Positions 50,165-59,993 are shown, counted from the stretch's first letter. The stretch: DNA of 64,000 nucleotides from an uncultured Oscillospiraceae bacterium (GCA_934512135.1 CAKSWT010000001.1:124001-188000); one strand, 5' to 3'. Numbers and translations are program-made. Notes: a model not told the origin generated them from the sequence alone.

Positions 50165-50185
50165 ACAAAAGCGCTCCTTATGTGA

Positions 50186-50719
50186 TTATTTTTCATTTTC
50201 CAACGGAACCTTGATATATCCCCGCAGATCTTTAATCAGTGCCTCCGGCATCTGCCCCCCATTGGCCGCTGTACCAATCTTTCCGGCCCCCTCAGCAGTA
50301 CCCATCATCAGCCCAATGGCACCCCGATAAGCGCCGGAGCCTCCCACAATCACGTTGACCAGTACATCCCGACGCTCACCTTCCTGATCCATCGGCAGTT
50401 CAATGGAACCCTTACCGCGGACCGCAAAAATGCCATCCCATGCGTAAATATCGCCGTCTTCCATATGGTAGACACAAAACAGAGAGGTATCATAAGTTTT
50501 CTGCCAATACTCACTGAAATAGGTCTCCAGCGGATATTCCTTTGCCTCATCGAACCCGGTGCCGCAGTAATAGCGGCTGGGTCCAAAGGGGTGAAACCAG
50601 CCCACACCGCCATGCTCTGTTGTGCCGCTGGTCCATTTCTCGGTCTGGGCATAGCCAGCCTGATATTTCAGCTGTACTTCATAGCAGCGGTATTTATTTT
50701 CGCTTCCCCATGTTGCCAT
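50186..50719 (-). CDS. Calycin / allene-oxide-cyclase-barrel-like protein
   Basis: A 177-residue protein without signal peptide. Its C-terminal half has the pattern VIVGGSGAYRGAIGLMMGT, which recalls the GGTGxYxGAxG strand motif of allene oxide cyclase-like and dirigent beta-barrels. The N-terminal part contains Trp/Tyr-rich strands. Such barrels bind small hydrophobic ligands or cyclise them. It lies 14 bases after dppF and 21 bases before yitT, so it belongs to the operon. AAAGGAGTTTT is the site. The family link is by motif only. Confidence 0.55.
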   Translation of the reverse strand: MATWGSENKYRCYEVQLKYQAGYAQTEKWTSGTTEHGGVGWFHPFGPSRYYCGTGFDEAKEYPLETYFSEYWQKTYDTSLFCVYHMEDGDIYAWDGIFAVRGKGSIELPMDQEGERRDVLVNVIVGGSGAYRGAIGLMMGTAEGAGKIGTAANGGQMPEALIKDLRGYIKVPLENEK

Positions 50720-50733
50720 TCATAAAACTCCTT

Positions 50734-51696
50734 TCAAAATGCTCCAAGATTGTGACAGGCCACAAAGTGATTGGGAGAGACCTCCTTTAACTCCGGCTGA
50801 AGCTTTGTACACGCCTCCGTGGCGTGGGGGCACCGATCCGCAAACCGGCAGCCGGGCTTGGGATTCACCGGTGAGGTGATCTCCCCCTGAAGGATCACCT
50901 GTGCACCAGGCTGATCGATCACCGGCAGAGGGATGGCAGAGAGCAGTCCCTGTGTATAGGGATGCATGGGATGCTCGAACAGTTCCTCAGCGCTGCTTTT
51001 TTCCACCACGGTACCCACATACATCACCATGATATCGTCAGAAATGTAACGGACCACAGAGAGGTCATGGGTAATAAACATATAGGCCAGCCCATTTTGC
51101 TCCTGCAAATCCTGCAGCAGATTCAAAATCTGCGCCTGAATGGAGACGTCCAGCGCCGATACCGGCTCATCACAGACAATAAACTGTGGATTCATCGCCA
51201 ATGCCCGGGCAATTCCAATTCTCTGGCGGCGTCCGCCGTCCAGCTCATGGGGGTAGGCGTAGGCCAGCCGATGGGCTAGACCTACAGTATCCATCAGCAT
51301 CAGCACTCGCTGATGCAGCTCTTCCCGACTTTTGCATGCCTTATAGACTCTCAGCGGTTCCGCGATCAGATCAAAGACGCAGAATCGAGGATTTAGAGAA
51401 GAATAGGGATCCTGAAATACCAGCTGCATATCTCGATACAGTTGCTTTTGCTCCCGGCCCGAAAGACCCACAATGCTCTTTCCGTGGAATAGAATTTCGC
51501 CCTCTGTAGCAGGAGCCAGACCGAGAATGGTGCGGCCCAAGGTGGATTTTCCGCAGCCAGATTCTCCTACCACCCCCAGCGTCTTTCCGGCGTCAATGGT
51601 AAAGGAAACATCATCCACCGCATGAAGCATGCCGCCGGGGGTCTTAAAATACTTTTTCAGGTGCTGGACATCCAGCAGATGGGTAGACTTGCTCAT
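50734..51696 (-). CDS. dppF: Oligopeptide ABC transporter ATPase (DppF/OppF type)
   Basis: A 320-residue ATPase: Walker A GESGCGKST, Q-loop VFQDPYSSLNPR, signature region DGGRRQRIGIARAL (variant of SGGQ), Walker B FIVCDEPVSALD, H-loop ITHDLS. The C-terminal oligopeptide extension holds cysteines (GCRFADRCPHATEAC) of the iron-sulfur type seen in DppF/DppD. It pairs with the ATPase at 51693, which overlaps it by four bases. Confidence 0.93.
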   Translation of the reverse strand: MSKSTHLLDVQHLKKYFKTPGGMLHAVDDVSFTIDAGKTLGVVGESGCGKSTLGRTILGLAPATEGEILFHGKSIVGLSGREQKQLYRDMQLVFQDPYSSLNPRFCVFDLIAEPLRVYKACKSREELHQRVLMLMDTVGLAHRLAYAYPHELDGGRRQRIGIARALAMNPQFIVCDEPVSALDVSIQAQILNLLQDLQEQNGLAYMFITHDLSVVRYISDDIMVMYVGTVVEKSSAEELFEHPMHPYTQGLLSAIPLPVIDQPGAQVILQGEITSPVNPKPGCRFADRCPHATEACTKLQPELKEVSPNHFVACHNLGAF

Positions 51697-52673
51697 ACCT
51701 TCGCCCCCTTCTCATTTCCAACGCCCGGTGTATGACACTTTACAAAGTGTCCAGGAGATACCTCTACAGACTCCGGCACTGCGCTTCGGCATGCATCTGT
51801 CGCATAGGGACATCTGGTGTGGAATTTGCAGCCCTCAGGCAGGTTCATCGGATCCGGCATCAAGCCGGCAATGGGCTGGAGCCGCCTTGCCGCATTCACA
51901 GAGGGCAGGGATCGGAACAGACCATTGGTATATGGATGCTGCGGAGAAAGGAAAATATCCCGGAGAGTGCCAGATTCCACAATTTCACCGGCATACATAA
52001 TGGCAACCTTGTTGCAAACCTGGGCTACAACGCCAAGGTCATGGGTAATAAGGATCATTGTGGTATGGAACTGTTCTTTAAGCTGTGCCATCATATGGAG
52101 CACCTGCGCCTGAATGGTAACATCCAGTGCCGTGGTGGGCTCATCTGCAATCAACAGCTGTGGATTACAGGCCAATGCAATGGCAATCACAACACGCTGC
52201 TTCATACCGCCGGAAAACTGATGGGGATAATCGCTGCCTCGGGATGCGGGGATCCCTACTGTTTCCAGCATTTTCAGCGCCCGTGTCAGTGCCTCTTTCT
52301 TTGAACACTTTGCGTGGAGCCGAATGACCTCCGCGATCTGATCATCCACACGGAGCACCGGATTCAGTGCCGTCATGGGGTCCTGGAAGATCATTGCGAT
52401 CTGCTCACCCCGGATCTTTCTCATTTCTGTTTCTGAGATCTCCAGCAGGTTTTTTCCGCGGAACAGGATCTCTCCGCCCACATACTTTCCGGGGGGATCT
52501 GAAATCAGCCGCATAATGCCAAGGGCCGTTGTCGTCTTTCCGGCTCCGGTTTCTCCCACCAGGCCCAGTGTATCCCCCTCTTCCAGCGAAAGATTGACCT
52601 TGTTGACCGCTTTTGCACAGCCATCATCCGTCTGGAATTGGATCTCCAAGTCCTTGATATCAAGAATACTCAT
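51693..52673 (-). CDS. dppD: Oligopeptide ABC transporter ATPase (DppD/OppD type)
   Basis: A 326-residue ATPase with Walker A GETGAGKTT, Q-loop IFQDPMTALNPV, signature FSGGMKQRVVIAIALA, Walker B LLIADEPTTALD and H-loop ITHDLG. The C-terminal CKFHTRCPYATDAC cluster is as in DppD. It works as a heterodimer with the gene at 50734. The ATG is 15 bases after dppC. Confidence 0.93.
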   Translation of the reverse strand: MSILDIKDLEIQFQTDDGCAKAVNKVNLSLEEGDTLGLVGETGAGKTTTALGIMRLISDPPGKYVGGEILFRGKNLLEISETEMRKIRGEQIAMIFQDPMTALNPVLRVDDQIAEVIRLHAKCSKKEALTRALKMLETVGIPASRGSDYPHQFSGGMKQRVVIAIALACNPQLLIADEPTTALDVTIQAQVLHMMAQLKEQFHTTMILITHDLGVVAQVCNKVAIMYAGEIVESGTLRDIFLSPQHPYTNGLFRSLPSVNAARRLQPIAGLMPDPMNLPEGCKFHTRCPYATDACRSAVPESVEVSPGHFVKCHTPGVGNEKGAKV

Positions 52674-52688
52674 TGTGCTGCCCCTCCT

Positions 52689-53564
52689 TTAGCGCTTCAG
52701 CCGGGGATCCAGAGCATCCCGGAGGCCATCTCCAAACAGATTAAAGCCAAACAGCGTAATAATAATTGCAACGCCCGGGAACACCACCATGGGCCAGAAC
52801 TGCATAATGTATTGGCGTCCAACAGAGAGCATGGAACCCCATTCCGGTGTTGGAGGCCGAACCCCCAGACCAATAAAGCTCAGTCCGGAGATCGAGAGGA
52901 TACAGTCTCCCAGTTTCAGTGTGGAATCTACAATAATGGGCGAAATCGTATTGGGTACAATATGCCGCAGCATAATGCGGATATTTCCCGCACCGGAGAG
53001 CCTTGCCGCCTCCACATATTCTTGTCCGCGTATGGACATGACCTGTGCCCGCATAATTCTTGCATAGCTGGGAATGTAGCCAATTGCCAGCGCAATGGCC
53101 GTTTTTTCCACACCGGTGCCCAGTGCCGCTGAGATACATATCGCCAGCAGGAAGGGCGGAACCGCCTGAAGAACATCTACCAGACGCATAATAATGCTGT
53201 CGGACTTTCCACTGAAATAGCCTGCCGCGACACCCAGCATGCCTCCAACGATCAGCGAGCTGATAATGGCCATCACCGCAACCAGCAGAGATATCCGTCC
53301 GCCGAAGATGATACGGCTCAGCAGGTCGCGGCCATATTCATCGGTACCCAGCAGATGCTCCTTCGAGGGATAGGAAAATACATTGTCATAGTCCTGTGCC
53401 GCATAGTCATAGGGTGCAATCAGCGGTGCGAAAACAGCACTGAATACCAGCAGGATTACAAGAATCATGCCAAATACCGCCAGCTTGTTCCGGAACAGCC
53501 GCTTCATAATATCGCCCAACTGGCTGTGCTTCTTTTCCAGATCGGTGGTCTTATCTTTTTTCAC
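52689..53564 (-). CDS. dppC: Oligopeptide ABC transporter permease (DppC type)
   Basis: A 291-residue permease: N-terminal OppC-type helix (NKLAVFGMILVILLVFSAVF), periplasmic loop with HLLGTDEYGRDLLSRIIFG, and the cytoplasmic EAA loop YVEAARLSGAGNIRIMLRHIVPN. Six helices are expected. The ATG overlaps the stop of dppB by four bases. Confidence 0.94.
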   Translation of the reverse strand: MKKDKTTDLEKKHSQLGDIMKRLFRNKLAVFGMILVILLVFSAVFAPLIAPYDYAAQDYDNVFSYPSKEHLLGTDEYGRDLLSRIIFGGRISLLVAVMAIISSLIVGGMLGVAAGYFSGKSDSIIMRLVDVLQAVPPFLLAICISAALGTGVEKTAIALAIGYIPSYARIMRAQVMSIRGQEYVEAARLSGAGNIRIMLRHIVPNTISPIIVDSTLKLGDCILSISGLSFIGLGVRPPTPEWGSMLSVGRQYIMQFWPMVVFPGVAIIITLFGFNLFGDGLRDALDPRLKR

Positions 53565-54553
53565 GACTGCACCTCCGCTTCTGCATGCTTTTTGCGGTTC
53601 TTTTTCTTTCCGCTGGTGTACATGGACATGATTCTGGGATCTACGAAGCCATAGATCACATCTACCACCAGATTAATCAGACAAATCAGAATGGACAGCA
53701 CCAGTACACAGCCCTGGATAATGGGATAATCCTGATTGCTGACAGCCGTTGTGACCAGGGACCCAATACCGGGAATTGAGAAGATGCTTTCAATTACAAC
53801 AGAACCGGCCACGGTTCCACCCAGCATAATCCCTACAAAAGTAATAATGGGAAGCAGCGCATTACGGAGCGCATGCTTAAAAATAACTACTTTTTCAGAC
53901 AGCCCCTTAGACCGTGCTGTGCGGATATAGTCCTGCCGAATCACATCCAGCATGGTAGAGCGCGTAAACCGCAGCACCGATGCCACAGGGGGCAAACCAA
54001 TGGTAATAGCCGGAAGGACCCAGTATTTCGCACTGGCCGCCGCAATAGATGGCATGGATGCTGGCAGCCATTGAAGCCGCAGCGCAAAGATAATAATCAG
54101 CATCAAGCCCAGCCAAAAGCTTGGCATAGATGCCATGATTAAGGACAAAACCGTCGCAATATAATCTCCGATGGAATACTGCTTCACTGCCGCCAATATG
54201 CCCAGTGGTACGCCCAGCACCACCGTAATGACAATACCAGTAAGACCCAGCCGCAGCGTGACGGGAAGCCGCTCAAGGATCTCCGTGTTTACGGAGCGAT
54301 TGCTTTTGTAAGATGTCCCCAAATCAAACCGAGTCACGACTCCTACCACATAATCGACAAACTGAACCAGGAACGGACGATCCAATCCCAGCTCTTCTTT
54401 TTTTGCTTCATACTGCTCTTCTGTATAACGGTTTCCCAGTGCAGCCATAGCAGGATCGCCAGGCGCCATACGCATCACAGAAAATACGATCAGCAGGACT
54501 CCCAAAACCACCGGTATGATTGCCAGTAGCCGCTTCAGAATGAATCTGAGCAT
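53561..54553 (-). CDS. dppB: Oligopeptide ABC transporter permease (DppB type)
   Basis: A 330-residue permease with the DppB start LRFILKRLLAIIPVVLGV, the conserved APGDPA loop and the EAA loop YIRTARSKGLSEKVVIFKHALRN. The ATG at 54553 has AAAGGAGGAAAAGTC ahead; the frame extends upstream to 54634 without a site. It follows dppA by 88 bases. Confidence 0.94.
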   Translation of the reverse strand: MLRFILKRLLAIIPVVLGVLLIVFSVMRMAPGDPAMAALGNRYTEEQYEAKKEELGLDRPFLVQFVDYVVGVVTRFDLGTSYKSNRSVNTEILERLPVTLRLGLTGIVITVVLGVPLGILAAVKQYSIGDYIATVLSLIMASMPSFWLGLMLIIIFALRLQWLPASMPSIAAASAKYWVLPAITIGLPPVASVLRFTRSTMLDVIRQDYIRTARSKGLSEKVVIFKHALRNALLPIITFVGIMLGGTVAGSVVIESIFSIPGIGSLVTTAVSNQDYPIIQGCVLVLSILICLINLVVDVIYGFVDPRIMSMYTSGKKKNRKKHAEAEVQS

Positions 54554-54641
54554 ATGACTTTTCCTCCTTTTGTGCAGAAAACTGCCCGTTTGAATCAATA
54601 TGGCGGACAAGTGTCCGCCATATTGACAAAACATCTGAAAC

Positions 54642-56213
54642 TCAGCTATTGAAGGTCACATAGCGCAGATCCGGGCAGGTGGCATCAAATGCATAGTAGG
54701 AATCTGCGTTGATCCGCTCACCGAGCCCGGTGGCGACCATCTTTTCTGCCACAGGGATCCAGCGGTAGAGGTTGTACATATAATCCTGAACCTCACCGTA
54801 GATTTCCTGACGCTTGGTCTCATCATTGGTAGATTTGCCCTCGCGAATCAGCTTGTTAAACTCTTCATCCTGAAGGGCCATGCATGCATTGGTGCATTCC
54901 GCTGCGCCAAAGGAGTAGAGAATTGCGGGGTCAAAGCAGTTCTCAGTGAACTCCGCCAGAGAGAAGTCCAGATCGCCATTCATGAAGTAGGAAATGGCAG
55001 TGGCAAAATCATAACCTTCTACAGAAAGGTTGATGCCGACCTCCTTCAGCATAGACTGTGCGGCCTCACACATCTTGTCATTTACATCGCTCTGTACATA
55101 GACAATCCTCAAATTGATGTCGCCGTCCTGATAGCCGGCATCTGCAAGGATCTGCTTGGAAAGCTCAGGGTCATAGGTATAAGCACCTACATTTTTATAG
55201 AACTTGGTGGTCTCAGGAACTGTAGATGTCGCAGGCTTGCCCAACTCGCCTAGAGAAATTTTCGTCAATTGCTCCACATTCAGCGCATGGGCAACTGCCT
55301 CTCGGACATTGATATCCTGAAATACATCGACATACTCGGGCATGGTGAACAGGATCATATCGCCGGAGGGGACAATCTTGCACTGGCCCTTGGCTTCGCC
55401 ATTTTCCAGACGCTTTGCATTGTTATCCGAGATGCCGACGGCGATATCAATGGCGCCGGTCTCCAAATCGATCATCATAGTGGTCTCTTCTGCATAGTAG
55501 CGGATGGTGATTTCCTCTGCGGCGGGCTTATTGCCCCAGTAGTCTTCGTTGCGCTTAAAGGTTGCATAAGAGCCGGATACATTCTCTACACAGGTGTAGG
55601 GGCCGGTGCCAACAGGGGAACTCCAGATTTCATCCTCCGTCATCTGGCCCAGCTTCTGGCTGACCACAGAGGACCAGCGGAAGGATACCATACGTTCGAT
55701 GAACAAAACATCGGGCTCCTTGAGCTTAATAGTCAGCTTCATGCCGTCTACAGAGCAGTTGTCAAAATCAATGTTGTCATAACCGGTATCTGCCGCATAG
55801 GTGGCAGAGCCCTCGGTAAAGTGACGGAAGGTGTACAGCACATCCTCGGGGGTCAGGGCATCACCATTGGAGAACTTCACCCCATCCCGAATGGTCAGCA
55901 CCACCGTGGTGTCATCTGTCCACTCCCAGTCAGTGGCCAGACAGGGCTGAAGCTGACCGTTTACATCCATACGCACTACGGTATCATAGACAAGCGACAT
56001 GCCAATGGGAGATCCCTGAGATTCCGCAGGATCAAAGCCGGCGGAGTCTGCCATCATACCCACAGTCAGCGTATTCCCAGAGGACGTAGCAGCTTCCGTG
56101 CCGCCCTGAGTAGCGGATTCCGCCGTACTGCCGCCACCGCCGCAGGCACTGAGCATACCCAGCATCATAGATGCTGCCAGCAGGGAAGATAATAATTTTT
56201 TTGCCATCTTCAT
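54642..56213 (-). CDS. dppA: Peptide/dipeptide family 5 solute-binding lipoprotein
   Basis: A 523-residue protein with lipoprotein signal (lipobox MLSAC) and the family 5 binding fold (FDPAESQGSPIG, LATDWEWTDDTTVVLTIRDGVKFSNGDALTPEDVLYTF, GTGPYTCVE). It binds peptides, nickel chelates or other small ligands and hands them to DppBC. It is the first gene of the operon and is preceded by the best promoter in the region. Confidence 0.92.
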   Translation of the reverse strand: MKMAKKLLSSLLAASMMLGMLSACGGGGSTAESATQGGTEAATSSGNTLTVGMMADSAGFDPAESQGSPIGMSLVYDTVVRMDVNGQLQPCLATDWEWTDDTTVVLTIRDGVKFSNGDALTPEDVLYTFRHFTEGSATYAADTGYDNIDFDNCSVDGMKLTIKLKEPDVLFIERMVSFRWSSVVSQKLGQMTEDEIWSSPVGTGPYTCVENVSGSYATFKRNEDYWGNKPAAEEITIRYYAEETTMMIDLETGAIDIAVGISDNNAKRLENGEAKGQCKIVPSGDMILFTMPEYVDVFQDINVREAVAHALNVEQLTKISLGELGKPATSTVPETTKFYKNVGAYTYDPELSKQILADAGYQDGDINLRIVYVQSDVNDKMCEAAQSMLKEVGINLSVEGYDFATAISYFMNGDLDFSLAEFTENCFDPAILYSFGAAECTNACMALQDEEFNKLIREGKSTNDETKRQEIYGEVQDYMYNLYRWIPVAEKMVATGLGERINADSYYAFDATCPDLRYVTFNS

Positions 56214-56290
56214 TTTTCAACCTCTCTTTTCATGGAAGTAATTTATGCGATCCGGAAATGCTCCACGCCCGGTTTACGCCATTAAACACA

Positions 56291-56309
56291 AAATGGAACT
56301 ATTCCATTT
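56291..56309. promoter_or_regulatory. Candidate GntR operator
   Basis: Perfect inverted repeat AAATGGAA-CTA-TTCCATTT between the dpp promoter and dppA. Its place just downstream of the -10 element fits repression by the divergent GntR gene product. Confidence 0.6.
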
Positions 56310-56325
56310 GAACTTTTATAAGCCA

Positions 56326-56354
56326 ATTATACTCAAACACTCAAATTTCGTCAA
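56326..56354 (-). promoter_or_regulatory. Promoter of the dpp operon
   Basis: On the minus strand TTGACG, a 17-base spacer and TATAAT, ahead of the operator and about 110 bases before the dppA ATG. Confidence 0.75.
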
Positions 56355-56412
56355 CGAAAAATGCAAGAATAACGAATTTATATACCTATTGCCGCCTTTT
56401 TTTGTGGAATAC

Positions 56413-56441
56413 TTGCAAAAACATAAAAATACTGCTATATT
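56413..56441 (+). promoter_or_regulatory. Promoter of the GntR gene
   Basis: TTGCAA, 17 bases, TATATT, 41 bases before the TTG start at 56483. Confidence 0.65.
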
Positions 56442-56482
56442 GAACGAAAAGGAGTATACCAATTTGATTGGAGGAGATTCTT

Positions 56483-57469
56483 TTGACCTTTGAACTCAAT
56501 GGAAGCAAGCCAATTTACAAGCAGTTAATAGACGAAATTCTCGCAAAAATTCGTTCCGGCGAACTGCGCCCCGGAGAAAAACTCCCCACAGAGCGTAGTC
56601 TTGCACAGCAGCTGTATGTTTCGCGCGGCACGATAAAGAAGGCATACAAAGAGCTTGCCGACAACAATATCATCGAGATCATACAGGGCAGCGGCACTTA
56701 CGTCTATGCGGAAAAGAAGCTCTATGACGGCGGCATGCGAAAGCAAGCAACAAATATGATCAACAGTTTGCTGGATCGTCTGGAATTCTGGGATTTTCCC
56801 ATAGAAGAAATTGAAACGCTTTTTCACATGTGCATTACCCATCGAACTCGTGCCAACCGCCCTGTTCGCTGCGCAATAATCGACTGCAATTCTGAATCAC
56901 TGGGCATTTTCAAACGTCAGATGTCTTATCTTCCTGACATTACCCTGTCCGCAATTCTGGTAGACAGTGTGATCATGGACGACACGCCAGATGCACTTCT
57001 GGCAGATTACGATTTAATTTTTACCACAGAAACCCACTATGGTCAGGTAACCGAATGTCTAAAGATCAGTCCTGAAAACCTGTTTTCGGTATCGGAGGCG
57101 CTGAGTCAGCAATGTATCATCAGCATCTCTACCCTGCCGCAGAATTCTTCTATCGGCATTGTCACCTCCAGCAACAAATTTGCAAATCTGATTTGTGAGG
57201 AATTGGAGCGATTTTGTCCGCTTCCCAGCCCACTTTGTATACACTTTGATGTGGACGTTGACTCAATTCTGCAATTTATTCAGAAATATGACACCATTAT
57301 CATTTCGCCTAACTCGGCCATTCTGGAGCCGGGCTTCTCCGACAGTCGGCTGCAAAGCTTTTATGACAGAGGCGGGCGGCTGATTCCCTTTGACTATATG
57401 ATTGACCGTGGCTCCCTGATCCATATTGAAGAGCTGGTTTCCCGAATTCTTCGGGATAAGTATGCATAA
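56483..57469 (+). CDS. GntR-family regulator with PBP-like effector domain
   Basis: A 328-residue protein. Residues 1-75 are a GntR winged helix (PIYKQLIDEILAKIRSGELRPGEKLPTERSLAQQLYVSRGTIKKAYKEL). The C-terminal 240 residues have alternating strands and helices like a small periplasmic-binding fold (CAIIDCNSESLGIF, LIFTTETHYGQVTECL, TIIISPNSAILEPGF). A TTG start at 56483 fits GGAGGAG nine bases upstream better than the in-frame TTG at 56468. The gene is AT-rich compared with its surroundings. It faces the dpp operon and probably represses it. Confidence 0.85.
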   Translation: MTFELNGSKPIYKQLIDEILAKIRSGELRPGEKLPTERSLAQQLYVSRGTIKKAYKELADNNIIEIIQGSGTYVYAEKKLYDGGMRKQATNMINSLLDRLEFWDFPIEEIETLFHMCITHRTRANRPVRCAIIDCNSESLGIFKRQMSYLPDITLSAILVDSVIMDDTPDALLADYDLIFTTETHYGQVTECLKISPENLFSVSEALSQQCIISISTLPQNSSIGIVTSSNKFANLICEELERFCPLPSPLCIHFDVDVDSILQFIQKYDTIIISPNSAILEPGFSDSRLQSFYDRGGRLIPFDYMIDRGSLIHIEELVSRILRDKYA

Positions 57470-58341
57470 GTGGACAAAAATCGACCTGCTCCAGCCATGA
57501 CGGTGCAATACGCCCAGTATGATTGACCACCTGATGACAAGGCTAATCGCCATGGTATTCTGCGCAAGACAACACTTTGGCTACCGGTCACACAATTTTA
57601 CTCTCTTCCGATTAGCCGCGCCATTTGGTCATGGGCAGCAACCGCTCCATAGGTATTTCTTCTACCCCAGAAAGAACCGAATAGGCAAGCTCATCTACAC
57701 AGGATAAAAAAGTCACAAGCTGATATGCACCCCCAATACTGGACACCCGGTATTGGGGATATTTCAACATGAAATACGTAACCGTCAAACCTAACCGCGT
57801 ATAAAAACACAGCCACCGGCGAAGCCGCTGGCTGCTCATATGCGGACATAGCCCTCTATTCCTCGCTTACGCGTAAAACGCGTAAGTACGATCTGCCAGC
57901 TGCGTAGGATTGTTACTTGCGGCCCGTAAACAGGCTATACGACGGGATTCTTAGCTGTTCATCCGTCGCATCTTCCTTTAGCTAGTTCGCAACGGCGTTT
58001 TTATGCCGTCACGGACAAACACAACGGGCACTCGGTGCGCCTGTGGTCATATTTACTCTCTAACACAGAATGTTAGACATTCTGAGCCACGATTTCTACC
58101 GTCTCCCTGCAATTCAATCCGCACGGACATGGCTTTGCTTTCTAACGAAGCGCCGAAGATGCGCTGCAAAATAGCCCAGCCCAATAAGAACTCGCAGCAC
58201 GCCTCAGGCAAAATGGTTTCATCCAAGACCAACAGCACGTGTCGCTTGATCCCACTTGCATTTCAAAACGAATCCTGTATAATAAGTATATATTTCAATT
58301 TTGTTTAGAAAATATTACACAGGATTGGCGGTGGATTTCCC
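57470..58341. other. Gene-free stretch with decayed coding remnants
   Basis: About 870 bases without a supported gene. Short frames on both strands have protein-like composition but no start site and are broken by stops (for example minus-strand codons near 57612-57720 and 58053-58238). Inverted pieces CAATACTGGACACCCGGTATTG (57735-57757 area) and CTTACGCGTAAAACGCGTAAG (57866-57886) are visible. I read this as remains of deleted genes at the edge of the acquired dpp region. Confidence 0.55.
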
Positions 58342-59943
58342 ATGAATCTATCCTTAAACATTATCCTCGATCAGCTTCGCTCCCTGCCACTGGAGGTCCA
58401 TATTGATGACCCGGCAGAAAAAATATTCTGCCGAGGCGCACTGCTGCCCCGGGACTACCGCGTTATGCGGAAGGATTTGCTGCACATCTGCCGCCTGTCC
58501 GACGCCCTCCGTGCGTCTGCCGCCGTACCGGGCCGGTTCTATCTCTGTATCCGGGACCGCATTACCGACGGGCAGGAGACCGACGAGCGTCTGCAAGGAA
58601 TGATTATCGTCAATGAGAACATGGAAACCGAGCTGCTGCTCAACACTGTCCAGGAGATATTCGACCGGGTCAGCGAATGGTACCGCAAAATGCAGGACGC
58701 CCTGATTCACGAAGCCGGACTACAGACTATTTTGGAGCTCAGCGAACCAATCATCGGCAACACCATCAACATCTCGGATTCTGCCTTCACGCTATTGGCC
58801 CGCACCACCCACATTGAAACCGACGATCCCATGAGTCTGGCCCTGGCGGAGTTCGGCTATCACCCGGAGTCCACCCTGCAGCTGTTTCGGCAAAATCACC
58901 GATTTGAGGTCTGGAACAATGCCCAGTCCCTGCTGATTAACGACAGCAAAACCATGAGCCAATATATTTTGGTCAACAAGGTCTTCCGGTTCCGGAACAC
59001 CTACTTTACCCACGTGGTCATGGTTTGCGATCATCATCCCCTGTCCGACGGCCTGCTGGAGCTGTTCACCATTCTGACGGATATTCTAGCCATCTACGCC
59101 GAACGAAACTGGAAGGACAAAAGCGCCCTGAGCCACAACTATGACACGTTCTTTCAGGATCTGCTCACTGGCGCCCTGACAAATCCCATGGATATCATGG
59201 AGCGCGCACAGTATCTGGGCCTGAGAACCACAGGGCAATTCCGTCTCATGCGGCTATCCGTGGGGGATGGCATGGAGACGGCTCTGGGCCGCATAGGCCG
59301 GGAGCTGTCTGACCTGGTCCCAGGCAGTCAGGTGCTGGTCTATGAGCAGTCTGTGCTGACCCTGATGCATCTTCGCCAAAACGGCGGGATGGGAATCCCG
59401 GAGGAGCACCTCGTTCATTTTCTCTCCCGACATCAGGCCAGATGCGGTCTCAGCAATGATTTTACCGGACTAGAGCATCTCCGACGGGCCTACGAGCAGG
59501 CGTCGCTGGCGCTGAAATACAGCGGCAGTTTGCGGGGAACGGAGCTTCTCCATAGTCTTATGGAGCTTCCGGAGGCATCCCCTCTTTGTACCTTCCAATC
59601 CAGAGTGCTCCACGGACTTTTGGGCGAAAGCCCCTGCAATGAGGAAAACTGGCGGGACAGCGTTTATTACAAGGGCATCCAGGCGCTCTACGCCTATGAC
59701 CAACAGCATAACACCAACAACCTGCAATTACTTCGAACGTACCTCTGGTATGAGCGGAAGGCCACGGAAACCGGCCAGGCATTGCATATGCACCGGAACA
59801 ATGTGATCTACCGCATCAGCCGCATTGAGCAGCTGACGGATTTGAGCCTGGATCACCACGGAACCCGCGTAGGTCTGGAAATGTCCTTCCTGCTGCTGGA
59901 GCTATACGGTATGCCGGCCCCCGCTGAGCCGGAACATTCTTAA
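58342..59943 (+). CDS. PucR/CdaR-type transcriptional regulator
   Basis: A 533-residue protein with an N-terminal sensor region, a middle GGDEF-like remnant (LFTILTDILAIYAERNWKDKS, FRLMRLSVG) and a C-terminal PucR helix-turn-helix (NNLQLLRTYLWYERKATETGQALHMHRNNVIYRISRIEQLT). Such proteins activate purine, sugar-acid or aromatic catabolism genes. The ribosome site is weak (GGTGG). It precedes the symporter gene on the opposite strand and the isomerase-like gene on the same strand, which it may both control. Confidence 0.87.
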   Translation: MNLSLNIILDQLRSLPLEVHIDDPAEKIFCRGALLPRDYRVMRKDLLHICRLSDALRASAAVPGRFYLCIRDRITDGQETDERLQGMIIVNENMETELLLNTVQEIFDRVSEWYRKMQDALIHEAGLQTILELSEPIIGNTINISDSAFTLLARTTHIETDDPMSLALAEFGYHPESTLQLFRQNHRFEVWNNAQSLLINDSKTMSQYILVNKVFRFRNTYFTHVVMVCDHHPLSDGLLELFTILTDILAIYAERNWKDKSALSHNYDTFFQDLLTGALTNPMDIMERAQYLGLRTTGQFRLMRLSVGDGMETALGRIGRELSDLVPGSQVLVYEQSVLTLMHLRQNGGMGIPEEHLVHFLSRHQARCGLSNDFTGLEHLRRAYEQASLALKYSGSLRGTELLHSLMELPEASPLCTFQSRVLHGLLGESPCNEENWRDSVYYKGIQALYAYDQQHNTNNLQLLRTYLWYERKATETGQALHMHRNNVIYRISRIEQLTDLSLDHHGTRVGLEMSFLLLELYGMPAPAEPEHS

Positions 59944-59954
59944 AAGAGAGCGCT

Positions 59955-59993
59955 TGCCCCGGAAACGATGCTTGTCGTTTCCGGGGCAGCTTT
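59955..59993. terminator. Bidirectional terminator
   Basis: A perfect 14-bp stem TGCCCCGGAAACGA/TCGTTTCCGGGGCA between convergent PucR-type and symporter genes. Confidence 0.87.
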
